The position numbers were made by a program, and so were the translations under genes. Under the pieces are notes generated by a model. That model was given only the letters and a program-made list of their open reading frames with translations, did not search any database and had not been told where the DNA came from. This document shows positions 60,423-64,000 of a stretch of 64,000 bases of DNA, in pieces; the stretch's first letter is position 1, and the number at the start of each line of letters is the position of its first letter. This stretch comes from Acorus gramineus. Lineage: Eukaryota > Streptophyta > Magnoliopsida > Acorales > Acoraceae. The stretch lies in the NCBI GenBank assembly GCA_030737835.1, contig CM060848.1:20685309-20749308 (forward strand), read 5' to 3'.

Positions 60423-62616
60423 TGTCTCCTTAACATCTACTTGTAGCTTCAAAAATCACAGGTACGTACACAGTCAAGATTTTGGCGTTCTGCAACATGA
60501 CATGTTTATATGTCAAAACTTACTCGAATTCAATTCAACTCTAAATAACTGTGCAGTAACACTGGTGGTGTACAGGGCTGACTTTTTTTTTTTAACTGTT
60601 GATAAAGTTTCTACTTCACAAGGGAGAAAAAATTTAAACATGTCTAAAACATGAAAGAAAACTATTGGGATTTTTCTCATAACAGTTAGCTAGGTCTTGC
60701 CACCACAAGACAGCCTATTTTCAACCAAACTACAAAAAAATAAGAACTTTTAAGAAACAATTGAATATCAAGCGAAGTATGTACTATGTTACATTGTACA
60801 GTTTATATCCAACTCATCTCAACTCAACCAGATTCTGATTCCCGACAGTTCATGTTTGGAGTTCATGTTTGGATTTATCAATAACATAATTTATCGATAA
60901 ATTATTGTAAGCAGTCATTGCCATAGATGGTCTGTTATCACTCTTTTCTGCTGCCTGAGCATTGCAAGTTAAAAAATTCAGCCTTTAATCATTGTATTTG
61001 AAATCTGTTTCCCTTCCCCGGATTTTAGCTATGGTTTTGGAAACTCTCTCATCTGTCCCTAAACTTCTCCTTAGATAATGATCTCATTCAATTTATTAAC
61101 GTGCTTCCCTCCTTGGAAATACACATTAACCTAGGATAAAAGATTGGAAGGGAAAAGAAACATGATACAAGAACAAGACCAGCTCTGTTGACAAATTATA
61201 TTACAGTATTTAGACAACCATATTATTAATGAAATACTGCCCTGCCTTCCATAAAAAAAATCATGGTATTTCCAAAATCTAAACAAATTCTTCCAGTGGA
61301 AACAATTACAAATAGCTCATATTTATCTGTTATGAAACCACACTGTCTTGATAGAAAAGATATGTTCCAAAGCTTATTCTTGATCAACAGACAAACATTG
61401 TCTCATCTACCATGTTATGGTAACTTCAACCATAGGTACAATCCAACAAAACCAAAAAAAATGTGACATAAAGCTGCAAAAATATATAATCTACTTCCAA
61501 TTTATTGCAGAGGGATCCATTAAGGTTTTGTGAAGAAAACTATATACAGTCGAACTCAAAAACTCAAATTCAAATTCAAAAGTCTCGGGTAGCTCAATCT
61601 GCAAACTAACATGTATCATAGCCACGACTTTCATTGACAGCCAAAGTTTGTCAAGAATGGAAAAGAAACCCAAAAACAAATTCAAGCTTTCACTAAAAAT
61701 GAAGAAGCCAAATCTTGATCTAAAAGGTCTTCATTTAACCTCTTTTGAAGTACTGATTAATCTATCTCCACAAAAGAATACATTTTAGGTGTATCAACAC
61801 TAATATCATGATGATGCCTGTATAATTTGTGCATAAATCAGACAGAAAGCAATAAAAAAAAATACAACAAAAAATTATTCACACTGAATCAAATAATAGA
61901 AACTTAATTTCCATGTCCAAGCTTTAGTTTGTAGACAAAACTTCACCGTTCATATTGCATATTTTTCGTATAACCAAGTGATGGGTGATCAATAAAGTTT
62001 TGCATGTTGAGTTTCATCTAAATCCCAGATTGTGTTCTCCAACTACAAATTGGATATCGCATTGCAAAATCCGAATAACATCATCAAAATTACTCTAACA
62101 AGTTCTAAATAATAAACATGATCTATAACTAACATCAACTCAATTATAAACCGAAAGTTGCTCGAATTTGATTTCATACACGATTCCTCAAAATTGTTGC
62201 TCCCACCAATCTGCACCAACTATTTCAATTTGATGGGTATCACTAAAACCGAAAAAAAAAAAAACCACCAACCAACCAACCAAAGAAAAATCTCATCAAC
62301 CAAACTAGACACCCAATATCTATGTTGGGTTCCTCAAAATTTGTCAACCCTTCCCCCACTATCACCCCCAACAAACCCATGACCCCAAACATATCAAGAT
62401 TTTCAAAAAATTAAAATAATTCAAGAAACAGCATCCACTTCAAGAAAACAATCAATAAAAATCACACACAAAGCATGTACTTACTATGATTTTGAGTCAA
62501 TCAAACACAGTCCTCAGATAGAATCAACAAACCCATAACCCCAAACATATAAAGATTTAAAAAAACCAACATAATTCAAGAAAGCAATCAATAAAATCAC
62601 ATAAAGCATGAACTTA
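60423..62616 (-). other. 5' UTR intron of the GST gene
   Basis: AT-rich, with small unrelated open frames. The likely donor is GTAAGT, read on the minus strand at 62617-62612. No other gene was recognised. A duplicated copy of the donor region lies at about 62340-62515. Confidence 0.55.
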
Positions 62617-62655
62617 CAATGATTCTGAGTCAATCAAACACAGTCTTCACAGAGA
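62340..62655. repeat. Tandem duplication covering the GST 5' UTR splice donor
   Basis: AACAAACCCATGACCCCAAA ... AAGCATGTACTTACTATGAT ... AGTCAATCAAACACAGTCCT is followed by a second copy, AACAAACCCATAACCCCAAA ... AAGCATGAACTTACAATGAT ... AGTCAATCAAACACAGTCTT. On the minus strand both copies carry a GTAAGT donor (62617 and 62484). Confidence 0.85.
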
Positions 62656-62700
62656 TATAAAGAGAGAGATAGCAGAGAAGAAGTGAGAAAGACTGGAGAA
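62618..62700 (-). other. Non-coding first exon (5' UTR) of the GST gene
   Basis: On the minus strand, a pyrimidine-rich leader (CTTTCTCACTTCTTCTCTGC, CTCTCTCTTTATATCTC) runs into GACTCAGAATCATT|GTAAGTTC, a strong donor. The transcription start is not defined by a clear TATA box. Confidence 0.6.
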
Positions 62701-62851
62701 TGAGCCTTTTGTGCCACACTTTCGGCAAAAGGAGGTTGTTTTTTTTCTCTTTCTTTATGTCTGTTTCATTGGTTTTAATATTGATTGATTAAAAATTTTA
62801 AAGTTGTGGAGATAGGTGAGAGGGGGTTACATTACATCGTGTTGAATGCGT

Positions 62852-62853
<2 letters not shown>

Positions 62854-62882
<29 letters not shown>
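62854..62882 (+). repeat. 29-base poly-C homopolymer
   Basis: An uninterrupted C run follows GAATGCGTGT. Such runs are rare in plant DNA and are often mis-measured. Confidence 0.9.
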
Positions 62883-63066
62883 ACTTAGTGGGTCTTAAAT
62901 CAATCATTCTTTGAACCGTATTTTATTTAGATAATGTTACATCCGGCCATGCTTGCTTCGAGGCACTGTACCGGTCTAACACATGTTTTAAATTTTTTAA
63001 AAATAATATATTTTATCTAATAAATATAAATTTTTATAAAAAAAATAAAATATATATTTTAATAAA

Positions 63067-63930
63067 GGGTTAAAGACATCTAAGTCCCTACAAACATGAA
63101 AAAACCCATATAAGTCCCTACTAAAATTAGGACAGACGTACGAGTCTCTGAAAACTCAGAAAAACCCAATTATCATCCCTGAGTTAAATTTCCATCCAAA
63201 TGTAACGGAATATTCTTAGAATATTCCATCACATATAATTGTGTAGACATTGAAGTCCTTATAAACAGTCATAAAGACAAATTAGTCCCTGCAAAAGATA
63301 AAATTGCCCCTAAAAGACTTTTACATTAAATTGTGTATATATTGTAGTTCCTATAAATAATCATAAAAACAAATTAGTCCCCGCAAAAGACAAAATTACC
63401 CTTGAAAGACTTTTACATATAATTGAATAGACATTACAGTCCTTATAAACAATCGTAAAGGCAAATTGGTCCCTCTAAAAGACAAAAATACATTTGAAGG
63501 ATTTTTACATTTAATTGTGTAGACATTGCAATTTAAAAATTAAATACCCTCTAAAATACTGCAATTTCTACACAATTAAATGTAAAATTCTTCAGGGGCA
63601 TTTTTATCTTTTGCAAGGACTAATTTGTCTTTATGATTGTTTACAGGGACTGCAATGTGTACACAATTTAATGTAAAAGTCTTTCAGGGGTAATTTTGTC
63701 TTTTGCAGGGACTAATTTATCTTTATGACTGTTTATAAGGACTTCAATGTTTACACAATTATATGTGATAGAATATTTAGGGAATATTCCGTTAAGTTTG
63801 GATGGAAATTTAACTCAGGGATGATAATTGAGTTTTTCTGAGTTTTCAAGGACTCGTACGTCTGTCCTAATTTTAGTAGGGACTTATATGGGTTTTCCCA
63901 TGTTTGTAGGGACTTAGATGTCTTTAACCC
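63067..63930. mobile_element. Large foldback MITE, nearly all inverted repeat, 9-base target duplication
   Basis: The ends GGGTTAAAGACATCTAAGTC and GACTTAGATGTCTTTAACCC are perfect partners, and the two arms of roughly 430 bases mirror each other almost throughout. TTTAATAAA flanks both sides (63058-63066 and 63931-63939), a Mutator-like duplication length. Each arm contains tandem sub-repeats of about 90 bases (AAATTAGTCCCTGCAAAAGA, AAAGACTTTTACAT). No protein is encoded. An older relative is at 17740-18424. Confidence 0.92.
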
Positions 63931-64000
63931 TTTAATAAATTACATAAATATATTTATAAAACATATTAAAAAAATTTATCAGTTCCTATACCTTGTTATC

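Overview
The window is nuclear DNA of a flowering plant. Genes carry many introns with GT..AG borders in AT-rich sequence, intergenic space is long, and plant-only gene classes (TCHQD-type GST, wall-associated kinase, kinesin-14 with a calponin-homology domain) sit among many MITEs, SINE-like copies, a LINE relic and a miniature LTR element. The species cannot be named from sequence alone; a eudicot or early-branching angiosperm is likely. No prokaryotic, organellar, CRISPR or phage sequence was seen.

Layout. (1) 598-8192, minus: the first nine coding exons of an NAD kinase; the 3' part lies beyond the left edge. (2) 8.2-13.8 kb: no gene, but a nest of foldback/MITE repeats. (3) 13898-16835, minus: a wall-associated receptor kinase with one in-frame TGA inside the kinase catalytic loop. 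(4) 18631-21982, plus: an HhH-GPD DNA glycosylase in five exons. (5) 23437-25948, minus: a short GIY-YIG endonuclease in three exons, tail-to-tail with the glycosylase. (6) 29244-36312, plus: a CH-domain kinesin-14 of about 19 exons, with an apparent U12-type AT-AC (or AT-AG) intron in the motor domain and a stop-free 87-base intron near the start codon. (7) 36.3-42.7 kb: no secure gene; a few unidentified exon-like stretches on the minus strand and a clean 8-bp-TSD MITE. (8) 42.7-53.2 kb: repeats, including a LINE relic split by a complete miniature LTR retrotransposon, a tandem array and further MITEs. (9) 53271-54878, plus: a GT61 glycosyltransferase. (10) 58693-60422, minus (5' UTR exon near 62.6 kb): a TCHQD-class glutathione transferase. 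(11) 62.8-64 kb: a 29-base poly-C run and a large foldback MITE.

The genes are independent housekeeping or cell-surface functions: cofactor supply, DNA repair, microtubule motility, wall polysaccharide synthesis, wall sensing and detoxification. They do not form an operon-like or clustered pathway. The glycosylase/GIY-YIG neighbours are both DNA-repair proteins, but that may be chance. I found no convincing undescribed biological system. The strongest points for a second look are the U12-type intron, the nonsense codon in the receptor kinase, the nested TRIM-in-LINE insertion and the foldback repeat families.

Exon borders were placed by eye from reading frame, splice dinucleotides and known family sequence, and every multi-exon model below keeps one open frame through all its joins except where a stop is stated.
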